A stretch of 64,000 nucleotides of DNA, taken from assembly GCF_000002875.2 (NCBI RefSeq), contig NC_009419.2, positions 1-64,000 on the forward strand, in the 5' to 3' direction. This stretch comes from Leishmania infantum JPCM5. Lineage: Eukaryota > Euglenozoa > Kinetoplastea > Trypanosomatida > Trypanosomatidae. This document shows positions 48,701 through 57,749 of this stretch, in pieces (within the stretch, counting starts at the first letter, position 1; every line of letters starts with the position of its first letter). A program made the translations under genes and the position numbers. Under the pieces are notes generated by a model. The model was given only the letters and a program-made list of their open reading frames with translations, had not been told where the DNA came from and made no database searches.

Positions 48701-51700
48701 CAAGGGTGAACCCGAGCCCCGAATACACGGCTGCGGCCGTTGCAAAGAGCGAGGCAGAGGCAGCCACGTACAAACAGAAGTACGCTCTCGCCGCAAAGCG
48801 GCTTGAGGCTCGCGAGAAGGAGGTGGCGCAGCTAGAAAACGATATCGACTCTGCACGTCAAGAAGTCATCGAGGTGCGAGACCACATCCGCAACATCCTC
48901 AATGAGGGCGCTGACACGAAGGTGACGCCTTGTGGGTCGCTGCCGCACGCGAAGGTGAGCCCGACGGAGCTGGCTCGGTTGGAGAAAGAAATCGCGAGGC
49001 TGAAGACTGTCAACTTAGGGCTTCTGCACCACTCCATGGATCTGCAGTCGCAGGGTAAGTCATTGGAAATAGAGCTAGAGGCCAAACAGCAAGAGATCAC
49101 GCTCTTGAAAAGTTCCGCAGATTCGCATCTGGTAACCACCTTTGTGAGCGCTGCGATTCGCGAACACGCCGCACTACGCCGGCAGAGTGAGCTGGCCCTC
49201 ATCCAGGCGAAGCGACTCAAAATGCAACTGGCTGCAACGGAGGCTAACTATCACGTTGTTGCTAATGAGGCGACGGTGTACAAGACGGGCGCATATCGCC
49301 TGTATCGCAAGTACGTGGAGCAGGTCGTGTCCGTTGTGGATTACTTGCGGTGCGTGCAGCGCGCCAGCAAAGGCTCTCTCTCGCCGCACCAGGCGGAGAT
49401 CATGGATCGCCGCCTTCGCAAAATCGTCTCGGACCTCGGTGAGTGCTTTGGCCGGAGCAAGATGCTGGCGATGCAGCTCTCTGACGCGCAGAACACTGTC
49501 GCCACTCTGGAACAGCAGTTGTCTCTACTGCATATGGAGGACAGCCCAGCCAAACGGGATGCGATAGACGTGAGGCTACAGGAGGCGCGTAGCAGAGTAC
49601 GCGAGCACGACCGCCTCATGACGGAGTGCCAGGAGGAGAGGCAATTCCTACAGGCGAAGCTGATCCGCGCCGAGGCAAACAATAAAGATCTCAACGCCGA
49701 GGTGGCGCGGCTTGAGTTCGGGTACATGACAGCATCCCCCCTCGATGCAGAGCTGCTGGCCACACTTTTGCAGCTAAAGGAGAGTGTCTTTGACAAGGCG
49801 GTGGCACCGTCTGTGACCCTCGAATCAGCTCTATCCACCGCGTCGAACAAGCTGGGCTCGGGCAGCGCAGACGACGGCGACCTCGCCATTCGCGAGTACA
49901 AAAATGCGGTGCTTCGGCAGACAGAGCTCGCACAACAGTGCGCCACGCTGAAGAGGCAGGTGGCCGATGTGGACGCCGAGCGTCGCCGAATCGAGCACAT
50001 GGCGGCGCAGCTGAGGGAGGAGGTACAGCAGGCGAGCGAGCAGGCTGCGTTCGCGCAGCGGCAGCTCGAAGAAGAGCGGCAAAAGGCGACGCAGCGCGAG
50101 GCGCGACTGCTGCGGGCGCATGAGACACAGTTGGAGGTGGCTCGCCGGGCCACAGAGCACAACGTTCACTGCTTGCAAGAAATGATCCAGAAGAAGGAGC
50201 AGCTAATCTCCTCTCTGCAGGAGCAGCTCTCCGCCGAACGCAGGAAGGGCGTCGAGTACGGGCTCGGCGAAGCAGTGCGAATGGAGCGGCTGCATGAGCA
50301 CATGTTCCGTGAAAACACTGCCATGGTGGAGCGCTTCAAGAGCGCTATTGAAACTGTCGGGGACTCCGTGCGCCATGCGGGTGAGAGCGCAGCTCTGCCT
50401 CTTTTCATACCGGGCACCAGTAACGGCCTGCAGGAGCAGCTGCAGTTTCTTACTGCGGAGACAGTCCGCCTCCGTCACGAGTTGAAGGAGGCCCGCGCAA
50501 GTAGCATTGTGCTAGAGTCGCAGCTGGAGCAGCAGGTGCAGCAGCAGCTGTCGACTCGCGCCCCGCACGCTGGAGCCCCGCCAGGCCACAACACCGATGC
50601 TCTCATGGGCATCATACGCAATCAAACGGCAATGGTGGAGAGCCTGCGACAGCGGGAGATGCAGCTGACAGCAGAGCTCCAGCGTGAGAAGGAACAGCGG
50701 GCCTCTATGGAGCGGCAACTGAGCGATGTCCAGGCCCAACATGCGGAACAGGGAGGCATGTTACAGCTTCTGTCACAAGTGGCGTCCGCCGGTGGTGTGT
50801 CTGATGCACCGCTGGTAGGCGAGCTGCGCGCCCAGAACGCGGCTCTTGATCAGGAGCTGCGCATGATGCGCCAAATGTTGGAGGAGGAGCGGGCGCACGC
50901 AAGGCGCTTCCAGGTGGATGCTGCAGAGTGGAAGACACATATCGATGCACTGCAGGCTGAGGTGTCAGCGCAGCAGGTGGAGACGGAGCGTGCACAGCAC
51001 CTGGCGGCGCTTAACGAAGGGCTGCGGGTGGATCTCAACACTGTGAAAGAGCAGAACGACAAGCTGATGGTGGCCGCTACGATCCTCAAGCAGAAGCTGA
51101 TGGACGAGGCGCACCGCAGCGGTGAGTCTGCCCGGCTGCATCAGCAAGAGATCGCACTGGCGCAGCGCATGGGCACCATCCAACAAGAGTCGGCGAGCCA
51201 CATGAAGGTGCTTGATCACCGCATTCGCGCCATCCAGAAGGAGCTCAACGAGCGGGTGGAAAAGGAGAAGACGATGCTGGAAAAGAACACGGAGTCGCAG
51301 CGACTTGTGTACCAGCTACACCAGCAGCTGTGTGCCAAGGATCGTGAGTTGGCTTCTCTGCAAGAGCAGCTGCGGCAGTTCAGTAGTACCTCGCCGGTAC
51401 GCTTGCAGCAACGCGCCAGTGCGGTTGCCTCGGGTCTGCAAAGTCGAGGCACGCAGGTAGTCGCGGCGAGAGAAGAGCCGTTGCTGCAGCGCGGGAAAGA
51501 GGACGCTGTGGCGGGATCCAAGGCTGCTGCCGCTGGGCATCAACGAGCTGCATCTATGACTGACGCCGCAGGCGTTGAGACACTTACGAGCGTTATAGAT
51601 AACCTCAAGCTCGTGATTGCAAAGTTGCAGAGCGAGAACGCCGATCTCCGCTCGACGCAAGTGCAGTCCGCCCGCTACGCGCGCCAATCACGAGAGCTGC

Positions 51701-52167
51701 GCGAACTAAAGAAACGGGAGCAGAGTTTGCAGACTCAGCTCGAAGATCTGTCCCGGCAGCTCGTGAGCTTGCGTGCTTCCTCCAGAGGCGACGGTGCCTC
51801 TTCTGTGTCGAACGCGGAGCTACATCGTCGTCTCGCAACTGAGCAAGCTGCCGCGGAGCAGTGCGAGATGGAACTCAACAACCTCCGTCTTCAACTTTCT
51901 AATGCCGATCGCCGGGTTGTCCGCCCACTGGATCCGACTAGTGGCGGTGCACAAGCGACGGCAGCCACGCCTGCAGCTCACTCGACCGTGCCTCCGCCAC
52001 TGCCAAAGTCTCGCTTTTCCCATCACCAAGAGCGCCGTGGTGGAGATATGAGCTCGCTGGCTGAACTGCCGCAACGTCGCTTGAGTTCCACTCGATTGAG
52101 CGACACCGCCTCCGCGACTGCCGACCACAGTGCATCTCCGCAATTCTGCCACCGTGGCGAACTGTAA
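45760..52167 (+). CDS. CEP290-like giant coiled-coil protein
   Basis: A 2135-residue protein from the ATG at 45760 (the frame opens earlier only with non-ATG codons). It is almost entirely coiled coil. An N-terminal globular-like segment (DQIQRMPFQQLQETNEFVYI, then ISIAKLLKTVSAKCLTEF) leads into heptads. A serine-rich linker lies near 345-365, a WLERERRHWMNKVRL segment near 516, and a less regular region around 1120-1230 (DSHLVTTFVSAAIREH and RKYVEQVVSVVDYLRC). The C-terminal 120 residues are disordered and Ser/Pro-rich. The overall length and the middle segment resemble CEP290, the Y-link protein of the ciliary transition zone; its orthologues in flagellates are long coiled coils of this type. 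This is a recalled similarity, and generic coiled-coil resemblance is a real risk. Three coiled-coil genes cluster around the strand-switch region. Confidence 0.72.
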   Translation: MSSSVQDARPSSMDDASAMWDQIQRMPFQQLQETNEFVYIKKVMSLVARYVFLESDPKMADPRYTISIAKLLKTVSAKCLTEFGRLSKTAEETTAEIANLRSAFKTQLSSKEEEIEKLSDLLRKARVEGASQNAAAEPSSSEELVRLKTENDELSLQLRNLTRRNAELKEALASRSDDTSGIKEQYEKAQLEYRHLAARYKRLADRSAKTEDMLQELRQKEHGKKQKVDDELDRLRQKVQSLQQENYALVQSRDRAEELCEKREAEALRDMTELRRLTKDLLDEERAKNKSLRDEFVTVKQESDAHVEQLMHQHEVDLDEKEEEIALLRRQLEKATSQQKSHFHRDSSISDDSSSHSSVKTGTPDISDKDAKMRVIPTEEQRRLERENDDLHAEVEQLELRIDALDEENLRLTRLVKNYESGNEGLYRLRQELADHTRTVEVLQGENAQLRERLNGMEDSITFNAALRELCKRVGVTEEEINSLRPQNAAAYSEMDTLKEEVSLLKEEVEWLERERRHWMNKVRLQPLMDTKLRFELGLSSEQLKQLDKLVDQMKAGTVIVEENDESYKDKYFKELQARRRDAEQFNAFVKDRINDALKNAFVDVSAPDTAAAVSALREHIDVITSSSTAEAGAQAEEKIERLTRRLEELEQSEKMRVEEIARLREQVVAGTAEKEVICRERDQYREAIFGAAGIGAAQTEVAAGAPAPALGDFGESRTGALSNAKWLTVANTLREQLRVKDTLIDSLSKELTVAKEKLEARHAADAEQHRKMELEKKADASLQDQIKALTELNEELTERCGALSKTNKDLEDSLERLDRGTTKELLLKVVLLRRREATLLQRLRRALTTQEESSAAVRRVESQMKNTLERLREVLENDGPIEDAVLPRSSAGCSMESEMLSFLDYAVRHLLQGRMYREDSRFLLHLKQVYQGMEANQEVLELRLDTKRLRHELAEKQAEMDALSAEVAGLRAAATATEDARVNPSPEYTAAAVAKSEAEAATYKQKYALAAKRLEAREKEVAQLENDIDSARQEVIEVRDHIRNILNEGADTKVTPCGSLPHAKVSPTELARLEKEIARLKTVNLGLLHHSMDLQSQGKSLEIELEAKQQEITLLKSSADSHLVTTFVSAAIREHAALRRQSELALIQAKRLKMQLAATEANYHVVANEATVYKTGAYRLYRKYVEQVVSVVDYLRCVQRASKGSLSPHQAEIMDRRLRKIVSDLGECFGRSKMLAMQLSDAQNTVATLEQQLSLLHMEDSPAKRDAIDVRLQEARSRVREHDRLMTECQEERQFLQAKLIRAEANNKDLNAEVARLEFGYMTASPLDAELLATLLQLKESVFDKAVAPSVTLESALSTASNKLGSGSADDGDLAIREYKNAVLRQTELAQQCATLKRQVADVDAERRRIEHMAAQLREEVQQASEQAAFAQRQLEEERQKATQREARLLRAHETQLEVARRATEHNVHCLQEMIQKKEQLISSLQEQLSAERRKGVEYGLGEAVRMERLHEHMFRENTAMVERFKSAIETVGDSVRHAGESAALPLFIPGTSNGLQEQLQFLTAETVRLRHELKEARASSIVLESQLEQQVQQQLSTRAPHAGAPPGHNTDALMGIIRNQTAMVESLRQREMQLTAELQREKEQRASMERQLSDVQAQHAEQGGMLQLLSQVASAGGVSDAPLVGELRAQNAALDQELRMMRQMLEEERAHARRFQVDAAEWKTHIDALQAEVSAQQVETERAQHLAALNEGLRVDLNTVKEQNDKLMVAATILKQKLMDEAHRSGESARLHQQEIALAQRMGTIQQESASHMKVLDHRIRAIQKELNERVEKEKTMLEKNTESQRLVYQLHQQLCAKDRELASLQEQLRQFSSTSPVRLQQRASAVASGLQSRGTQVVAAREEPLLQRGKEDAVAGSKAAAAGHQRAASMTDAAGVETLTSVIDNLKLVIAKLQSENADLRSTQVQSARYARQSRELRELKKREQSLQTQLEDLSRQLVSLRASSRGDGASSVSNAELHRRLATEQAAAEQCEMELNNLRLQLSNADRRVVRPLDPTSGGAQATAATPAAHSTVPPPLPKSRFSHHQERRGGDMSSLAELPQRRLSSTRLSDTASATADHSASPQFCHRGEL

Positions 52168-53122
52168 TTAGGATGCGCTGTTGTGGCGCCGAAATGAGAG
52201 ACGCTTGCCTACGCCAAATAGAAGCTGGGGCGTGTAGAGCAACAGAGAGGCACAAGCACGTCCTTTTCGTATACTATACGTGCAAACGCTACAGACAAGA
52301 CGGTGGCACAGCCCCACACGCTAGCACACGCCCCTCTTCCCTGCACACACGCACACACACGCACACCATTCACGCCCGGCGCAGATTTGTCTTTTGTGTG
52401 TTGGTTTCATTTTTTGTTCTTTCTGCTTGAATGCATCAGCTCCATGTCTTGTGCATGCCTTTCTGGCTGAAATCGCACAAAGGCACTGCACGCGTCAAGT
52501 TTGCGCAACTACTCGAAAACGAATCAGGCCCGCATGATATGCCGGTTGATATGAGGGGCCCCTATAACAGGGGCACTCTCAGCACAGTCGAATCCGTAGT
52601 CGTGCAGAGGGGCTGAAGAGTGTGGAGACATAGTAAGCTCACGCTGTGTACGTTTTCATTTGGCGCACTGCCTTGGGATGCACTGGACAGCATACCACCC
52701 AATCCTGTGTGACACTGCGCATATTCACTGTGATGATGCTTCGGCTACCTTTCTCTTTCTTCTCTTCACCCTCCCCTTCCCTGCCTTCTTTTTCACCTCT
52801 GCATTCACCGAGGCGAGTGCGCACGTGTGCCAGTGCGTCTGTGTCTGTGCGCACGCTCGTGCCCACTAGGACAGTACCGCGATAGTTGCTGTGCTCCTCT
52901 TGGTGCTTCTCCTCGTGGCACCTGGTTTCAAACTGGGCTGCCCGGCCGTCTCACAGGCACTCACACAGTCGACTCCGACCTCCCTCCCTTCCAGAGTGCA
53001 CACGATTTCTCTGCTAGCCCTTGGTTTCTTCTGTTGCTGTGTTCCTCTTCTCATTCCCGGCCGTGCGTCGGCACCTCTCGCTCCATCCCCTTCAGTACAC
53101 AGAGGAAGCATCGGCGCCGCCA
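52168..53122. other. Intergenic, CEP290-like to KISH
   Basis: About 0.95 kb with a CA-rich repeat at about 52343-52367 and no supported gene. It becomes strongly pyrimidine-rich on the plus strand from about 52740 onward, ahead of the KISH gene. Confidence 0.55.
53076..53095 (+). promoter_or_regulatory. Candidate trans-splice acceptor of KISH gene
   Basis: CACCTCTCGCTCCATCCCCTTCAG ends at 53094-53095, 28 bases before the KISH ATG. Pyrimidine content is continuous from about 53020. The site is inferred from the pattern only. Confidence 0.45.
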
Positions 53123-53344
53123 ATGAGCGCCCTATTCGACTTCGAGACGGTCTTGTATGTGTTGCTCTTGATTGTGTGCACTGCAACGTACCTTAGACAA
53201 TTCAGACCCACACTGTACCACCGTGATAGTTTTGAGCTCTACAAGAAGTTCCTCTACAAGTGTAGCGTGGTGGGCGATCGCCTCTCTCCGTGGGTTTCCA
53301 TTTGCTGTCTCGTCTTGGCGTTTCGCGTCATTTTTGTGTATTGA
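53123..53344 (+). CDS. KISH / TMEM167 family protein
   Basis: A 73-residue protein of the KISH (TMEM167) family, small Golgi-associated membrane proteins needed early in the secretory pathway. MSALFDFETVLYVLLLIVCT begins at 53123 and forms the first membrane segment; RQFRPTLYHRDS follows; a second span WVSICCLVLAFRVIFVY ends the protein. A basic, cysteine-containing central loop (KKFLYKCSVVGDRLSP) matches the family's central C-R-I-G-E-R pattern. The upstream frame to 53021 was rejected because the conserved start MSA lies at 53123. The usual family length is about 72. Too short to be found by size alone, but the pattern is clear. Confidence 0.93.
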   Translation: MSALFDFETVLYVLLLIVCTATYLRQFRPTLYHRDSFELYKKFLYKCSVVGDRLSPWVSICCLVLAFRVIFVY

Positions 53345-54316
53345 GGGGACAAGAGAAAACAAAGCATGCTGTCAAAAAAGCCCATACAGAAAGGAAAACC
53401 GATGAAATGAAGCTCCAACATGTGCGGGGGGGCATGCCTGTCGGTCGCTGCTAGCACCCCGTTGAGAATGTTGACGGGGACGGCGCTCATGTCGCTGACG
53501 CACCAAATCCACCGTCTGCTGTGGACTTCAAACCCGTCTCGGCACACATACAAAATATCGTGACTGAGGGTGCCGGTCGGGGAGCTCTCCCTTTCCCAAA
53601 AGCCTCCTCGCCTGAGGTGCCTTGCATGTGCTCACCTAATCCCGCCTCATGTTTCTCTCGTCATCTGTAGTTCCGCCGCCCCAAGCGTCTGCCTCCGTTG
53701 GCTTAGGTGGGAGAAAGATATTGCCGTGCTGTTCTTCACAAACGCATAGAAATTGTCACCCAGGCGCCTAGGTAGTGCTGCCACTTCTTTGCGGTGTGTC
53801 ATCTCTTGCATTCGATATCAGTGCTTGCATATTCTTGGGCGACTCCCCCCCCCCCCAAATACAGAGCCAAGCAAAAAAAAATACCAGGTGCGCACTTCCG
53901 ACCCCGTCACGGAGACCACTGTCAAACAACACATTCCACTGTAAAAAAGAAGTAGCGTCACACACCCTCACTTCTGCTGTGCTTGCCGTTTTCGCTTTTT
54001 TTTACTGCGGCGAACTTTTAGCTGAGACACTACATCGCCTTTTCACTCCGTCCTGCACTCCGTGGCTCTCTCTTTAGGTATTCTTTCCGTCTCATCACAT
54101 TCGCGCAGCTGATAGTTTGGTGGAAACTGACGGTGCATCGAAGCCGCACCTTGTGACCCTTCCTTTTCAGTCTAGTAGTAGTGGGAGTAGTAGTAGTGAT
54201 CCTCCTTCCTGCTTCGTTCTCTGCCTGTGCGCGCGTCTTGGCGTAGCGTGCGGTTCTCCGTATCGCACTTACAAACAGTGCTTCTTTCCCATCTCGCGCG
54301 TTGCGTGGTGGACCAC
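53345..54316. other. Intergenic, KISH to NDUFA5-like
   Basis: About 0.97 kb without a supported gene. It contains a C12 tract at 53845-53856, an A9 tract at about 53873-53881, and AGT-rich trinucleotide repeats at about 54174-54198. It is pyrimidine-rich on the plus strand before the next gene. Confidence 0.55.
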
Positions 54317-55108
54317 ATGCTCTGCTCACGATCACTGCTAGGTGCGTTCTGTAGCACCACGCGCCTTCTCACCATCAGCGATGAGTACATTCCCCGCGCC
54401 TTTCCGGTGAAGTCGACGACCGGCCTCGCCGGTGTGGCTGTGGAGCCTCTGTGGAAGCCGAAGCTGCTTGCCGCCGCCTCGGAGCTGCAAGCGTTCCTCC
54501 ACACATCCGACATTCCGCCAGAGTCGACCTATTACAACGTAACCATGACCTTAGTAAAGCGCATCAACTACGGCATCAAGGAGTGCCAGGATGACTGGTG
54601 CACGCTAGAGAAGAAGTTCTTCTGGGGCTGGCCAGTGGAGTATATCCTTCAAGTGACCTGGCGCGAGCTTGAGACGGCGCAGAAGTGGAATGAGTGGCGC
54701 TTTTGGGAGCTGGACCCGGAGCAGGTGAAGCGCGTAGCCCGCGAGGATCAGGCCATAGGGAAGGAGGGCTTAGGCTACAACACTCCTTGGGAGCAAGTTG
54801 TGCGCGAGGACTTCGACAAGCGCAAGAAGGCTCTCACACAGGAGGAGATGGCGGAGCTCAAGCGCATGGACACGGAGCGGATGGCGCGCGAGACGGCGGC
54901 GTACAAGGAGCGCAAGGAACGCATCCGTGACGACTTAGAGAAGGCGCGTGGCGAGATGCTCAAAAAGTTCCTGAACAAGCGGTACGCCGTAGACAAGGAT
55001 CTGATGCGGATGCAGCCGGGTAAGAGCTACTCTGGCAAGAGCGCCGACGACCTTATTCACGAACTGCGCGCCTCCGTGAAGCAGACCCCTCCCCCTGCCA
55101 ACAAGTAG
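54317..55108 (+). CDS. NDUFA5: NDUFA5-like complex I subunit, extended
   Basis: A 263-residue protein whose first part matches the NDUFA5 (B13) accessory subunit of mitochondrial NADH:ubiquinone oxidoreductase. The start MLCSRSLLGAFCSTTRLLT at 54317 is a plausible mitochondrial presequence. The domain follows with STTGLAGVAVEP (about 33-44), then SELQAFLHTSDIPPESTYYN and a helical QDDWCTLEKKFFWGWPVEYI stretch. A C-terminal extension of about 130 residues is charged and coiled-coil-like (KALTQEEMAELKRMDTERMA) and ends in a basic, proline-rich tail. The usual family length is about 110-150, so this is a lineage extension. The ATG at 54317 was preferred over an upstream non-conserved frame. The family call is moderate to strong. 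Confidence 0.8.
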   Translation: MLCSRSLLGAFCSTTRLLTISDEYIPRAFPVKSTTGLAGVAVEPLWKPKLLAAASELQAFLHTSDIPPESTYYNVTMTLVKRINYGIKECQDDWCTLEKKFFWGWPVEYILQVTWRELETAQKWNEWRFWELDPEQVKRVAREDQAIGKEGLGYNTPWEQVVREDFDKRKKALTQEEMAELKRMDTERMARETAAYKERKERIRDDLEKARGEMLKKFLNKRYAVDKDLMRMQPGKSYSGKSADDLIHELRASVKQTPPPANK

Positions 55109-56091
55109 GCAGCCGGATCTCGCTTGCAGCGCTGCAGCGCTGCATGAGATGTGCACGAGAGGCTTCGGCTGGGTGTGGCTTGGCCGTGCGCGAGAGCGAC
55201 CACAGAGTGCGCTGCGACCACCTTTTGGATATTGCTCGGAGAAGGGTGTGGGATGCGGGTATTGTCTTGTGGCGGCGTCTGTGTTGTGTGTGCGGATGTT
55301 GCGCGTCGGCCTTCTGTGAGGTTTTATATGTGTATCATCCTCTCCTTCACCGTTTCTTCGTGTTTTGCACCGTCCAGCTGTTTCCTCTTAGCTAGGTATT
55401 CTACATTATCCGCAGCTGCGACCGCCATTCCGAAAATGAGCACGAATCTCTCTGTCACATCAAACTTCGCACCTTTGATTCGGTGCTGTCAATCGGCTCG
55501 AGCACGCCCACGTTCTTGTATCCCTCTCGCTGTACCACTGAGAGGTGCGCAGGTGGAGGGAATCGGACTCTATCAACCGCAGTCGCCGCCTCTGTCTCAC
55601 TGTAGACACCTTCCGGTGCCACGCACGTCGCGGAAAGGTAGGGAAGGGAGGAGATTTCTTTCCCCTACCGGCTACAGGAAAGCAGGGGGGAGCCGAGCTG
55701 TAGGCCTTTTTCGCTTTTGTGGATGTCTTTGATGCCCACCGCTCATCTCTCTCTTTCTCTCTCCGTCTTCCATTTTTCGATTAAGTTGCATTCGCTCTCT
55801 CTCCCTCCAGAGGCACGCGAACACACCAAAGACCAACAACAACACAGGCGGCGCACACTTTTTTTTTCAGTTTTGTCGTGGGCTTCTAGAGAGAGCACTT
55901 CCTCCTCCTCCTTTGTTCGCATCGAAGGCGAGCTGTACGACCAAGTACTCAACGTTACATCAAAGACGCACCCTAGCGACCCTGCAAGCGCATCGACACC
56001 ACTCGCCAGGAAACAACAAACAAGACATTTAATCTTCTTTTTCGTCAGCAGGTACACACACCGCTACCTTATTCTTTCTCTAACACACCGC
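55109..56091. other. Intergenic, NDUFA5-like to CCCH protein
   Basis: About 0.98 kb without a supported gene. It includes the NDUFA5-like 3' untranslated region and a pyrimidine-rich leader with a strong T9CAG acceptor candidate at 55859-55870. Confidence 0.55.
55859..55870 (+). promoter_or_regulatory. Candidate trans-splice acceptor of CCCH gene
   Basis: T9 followed by CAG, the strongest polypyrimidine/AG combination upstream of the CCCH zinc-finger gene. It would leave a leader of about 221 bases with no upstream ATG in a good context noticed. Inferred from pattern. Confidence 0.5.
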
Positions 56092-57198
56092 ATGATGCCC
56101 TTGTCGATACACGCGAGGACGTTTGTTCCGTCGTCGACGACCTACTCGCCGTCTGGAGCTAACGAGCAGACTGTTCATGCCGCTGACTCGAAGGACTGCG
56201 TTTGTATCGCCTTCTACGAGAACGGCAAGTGCCCGTATGGCTCTCACTGCGAGCACGCCCACCGCTTTTCGGAACTGAATACAGAGACCCAAATGAAATT
56301 ACTCCGGAGCGTGCCAGTGGAGTCCATCCCGGCGCACTTCTTCGGCGCGTCTCACTCACGGGACGAGATGCTAGCTGCCCTGAATGCCGTGCTACCGAGG
56401 ACATTGACGGCAGAGTACGGCTGTTTTAGCCCCATCCACAGGGGCGAGGCGGAGCGTACGGTCTCCACGCGTCGACGCCCCCCGGGAAAGGATCGCCAAC
56501 TGGTGGTGCCGCACATTGGACCACAATCACCGACTCTTAATGCCGCCTCCCTTTCCAGTCGCACTTCTAGCAGCGCCGAGAGTCTTCACGTAGGTGGAAA
56601 ACACCTGTCCAAGTGTTCGTCATCTCCCACGGCTGCCGCTTTCGCCGCTGCTGCTGCTCCCACCGCCGCGGACGCTGCGGCCTTTAAGATGCATCTGCCG
56701 CTCCGGTGCCGCTACCCGCATCGCTCGATTCCAGGCACCTACTACGATGTGCTGGCGCTTCCTCGTGACGCCTCGCAGGACGACATCATCGCTAAGTATC
56801 GCTCTTGGCAAAAGGACGGCTTCAAGCGCATGCGTCAGGTGGATCCTGTTGGGGCGGAGGCGGTGGACCGCATGATCGTGGAGGCGCGCAACGTGCTGGG
56901 AAACCCCATATTGCGCTCCGACTACGATCAGCAGCTGCCTTCTGCGCCAATGAAGCAGCAGCCATGGTCAGCCGCCTCGTGCGGCGCCGGCTTGACGAGT
57001 ACGAGTACGACTCCAAGCAAGCACCACACTCAAGGACAGTCCTCCACGACGTCTTCTACATCCGAGGTGCACCACAGGTTGGGGGAATCGCACAAACTCC
57101 TCGGGCACAGCAGGAGCAACTCCAGCGTATATTACGCTGATTATGCGGCGCCTGTGGTGACCATCTCCAGCCTGCACAATGGAGAGAGCATTTGGTAG
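56092..57198 (+). CDS. CCCH zinc-finger protein with J-like domain
   Basis: A 368-residue protein from the ATG at 56092 (56095 is also in frame). One canonical CCCH zinc finger C-x8-C-x5-C-x3-H is formed by C38, C47, C53 and H57 (CIAFYENGKCPYGSHCEHAH), so RNA binding is likely. A serine/proline/alanine-rich linker follows. At about 215-285 a segment starts TYYDVLALPRDASQDDIIAKY, the opening of a DnaJ domain, and ends RNVLGNPILRSDYDQQL like the J-domain's last helix. The HPD tripeptide that stimulates Hsp70 ATPase is absent: the loop reads YRSWQKDGFKRM. The C-terminus is disordered. Trypanosomatid CCCH proteins commonly control mRNA stability or translation; the J-like domain may serve as a protein-binding module. 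The two-domain reading is seen directly, the role is inferred. Confidence 0.85.
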   Translation: MMPLSIHARTFVPSSTTYSPSGANEQTVHAADSKDCVCIAFYENGKCPYGSHCEHAHRFSELNTETQMKLLRSVPVESIPAHFFGASHSRDEMLAALNAVLPRTLTAEYGCFSPIHRGEAERTVSTRRRPPGKDRQLVVPHIGPQSPTLNAASLSSRTSSSAESLHVGGKHLSKCSSSPTAAAFAAAAAPTAADAAAFKMHLPLRCRYPHRSIPGTYYDVLALPRDASQDDIIAKYRSWQKDGFKRMRQVDPVGAEAVDRMIVEARNVLGNPILRSDYDQQLPSAPMKQQPWSAASCGAGLTSTSTTPSKHHTQGQSSTTSSTSEVHHRLGESHKLLGHSRSNSSVYYADYAAPVVTISSLHNGESIW

Positions 57199-57731
57199 TT
57201 GCGCGCTCTCTTTCCAGGTAACCGGTGCTTCGGTATAGATGCCTCCCCCCCACCCCCTGCACGACCCCTTGAGTGCTGAGGGGGCGTGACCGCCACTTCC
57301 ACGGCGAACGTGCACGGGAGACGAAGGGTGAAGCACGGATGCGCTGGACGTCTGTGTGGTGGAGCAGAGCGTTGTGCGAAGGTGCATTCACCGAACAGAG
57401 TAGTCAGATCCTTGCCAGCTGAGCCGCCGCGTCATCGATGATGTCTGATCAATGGCGGTCTGGCCTCCAGCGTCTCTTGCTCCGGTCCTGATACGCTTCA
57501 TTTCGTGTTTAACACACGTCTTTCTAAAGACAGAATCCCCTGTTACTCGTCTCCCGATTTTTTCTTGTGCTTCTCTTCCCCTTCTTTGTGCGCACATGCG
57601 TGCAGTGTATCTAACCGAGTCGTTCTCTCTCACGTCGTCTTTGGGGCGTCTTTTTCTTCGCTTCATCTTGATGTTTACTTCCTTTTTCTGTCCGTGACGT
57701 GATTTTACATTCTCAGCGTCAACGAAGATTT

Positions 57732-57749
57732 CCTTTTTTTTCTTTCAGT
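57732..57749 (+). promoter_or_regulatory. Extra splice-acceptor-like site with no gene after it
   Basis: A CCTTTTTTTTCTTTCAG sequence, as good as the acceptors ahead of real genes, sits 550 bases past the CCCH stop codon. No ATG frame with conserved character follows before L30 at 60133. It could mark a non-coding transcript, an alternative acceptor, or chance in pyrimidine-rich DNA. Confidence 0.35.

Noticed and set aside
49341..50162. 273-codon minus-strand frame inside the CEP290-like gene
   Set aside because: Serine/cysteine/arginine-rich sequence typical of the antisense of a coiled-coil gene.
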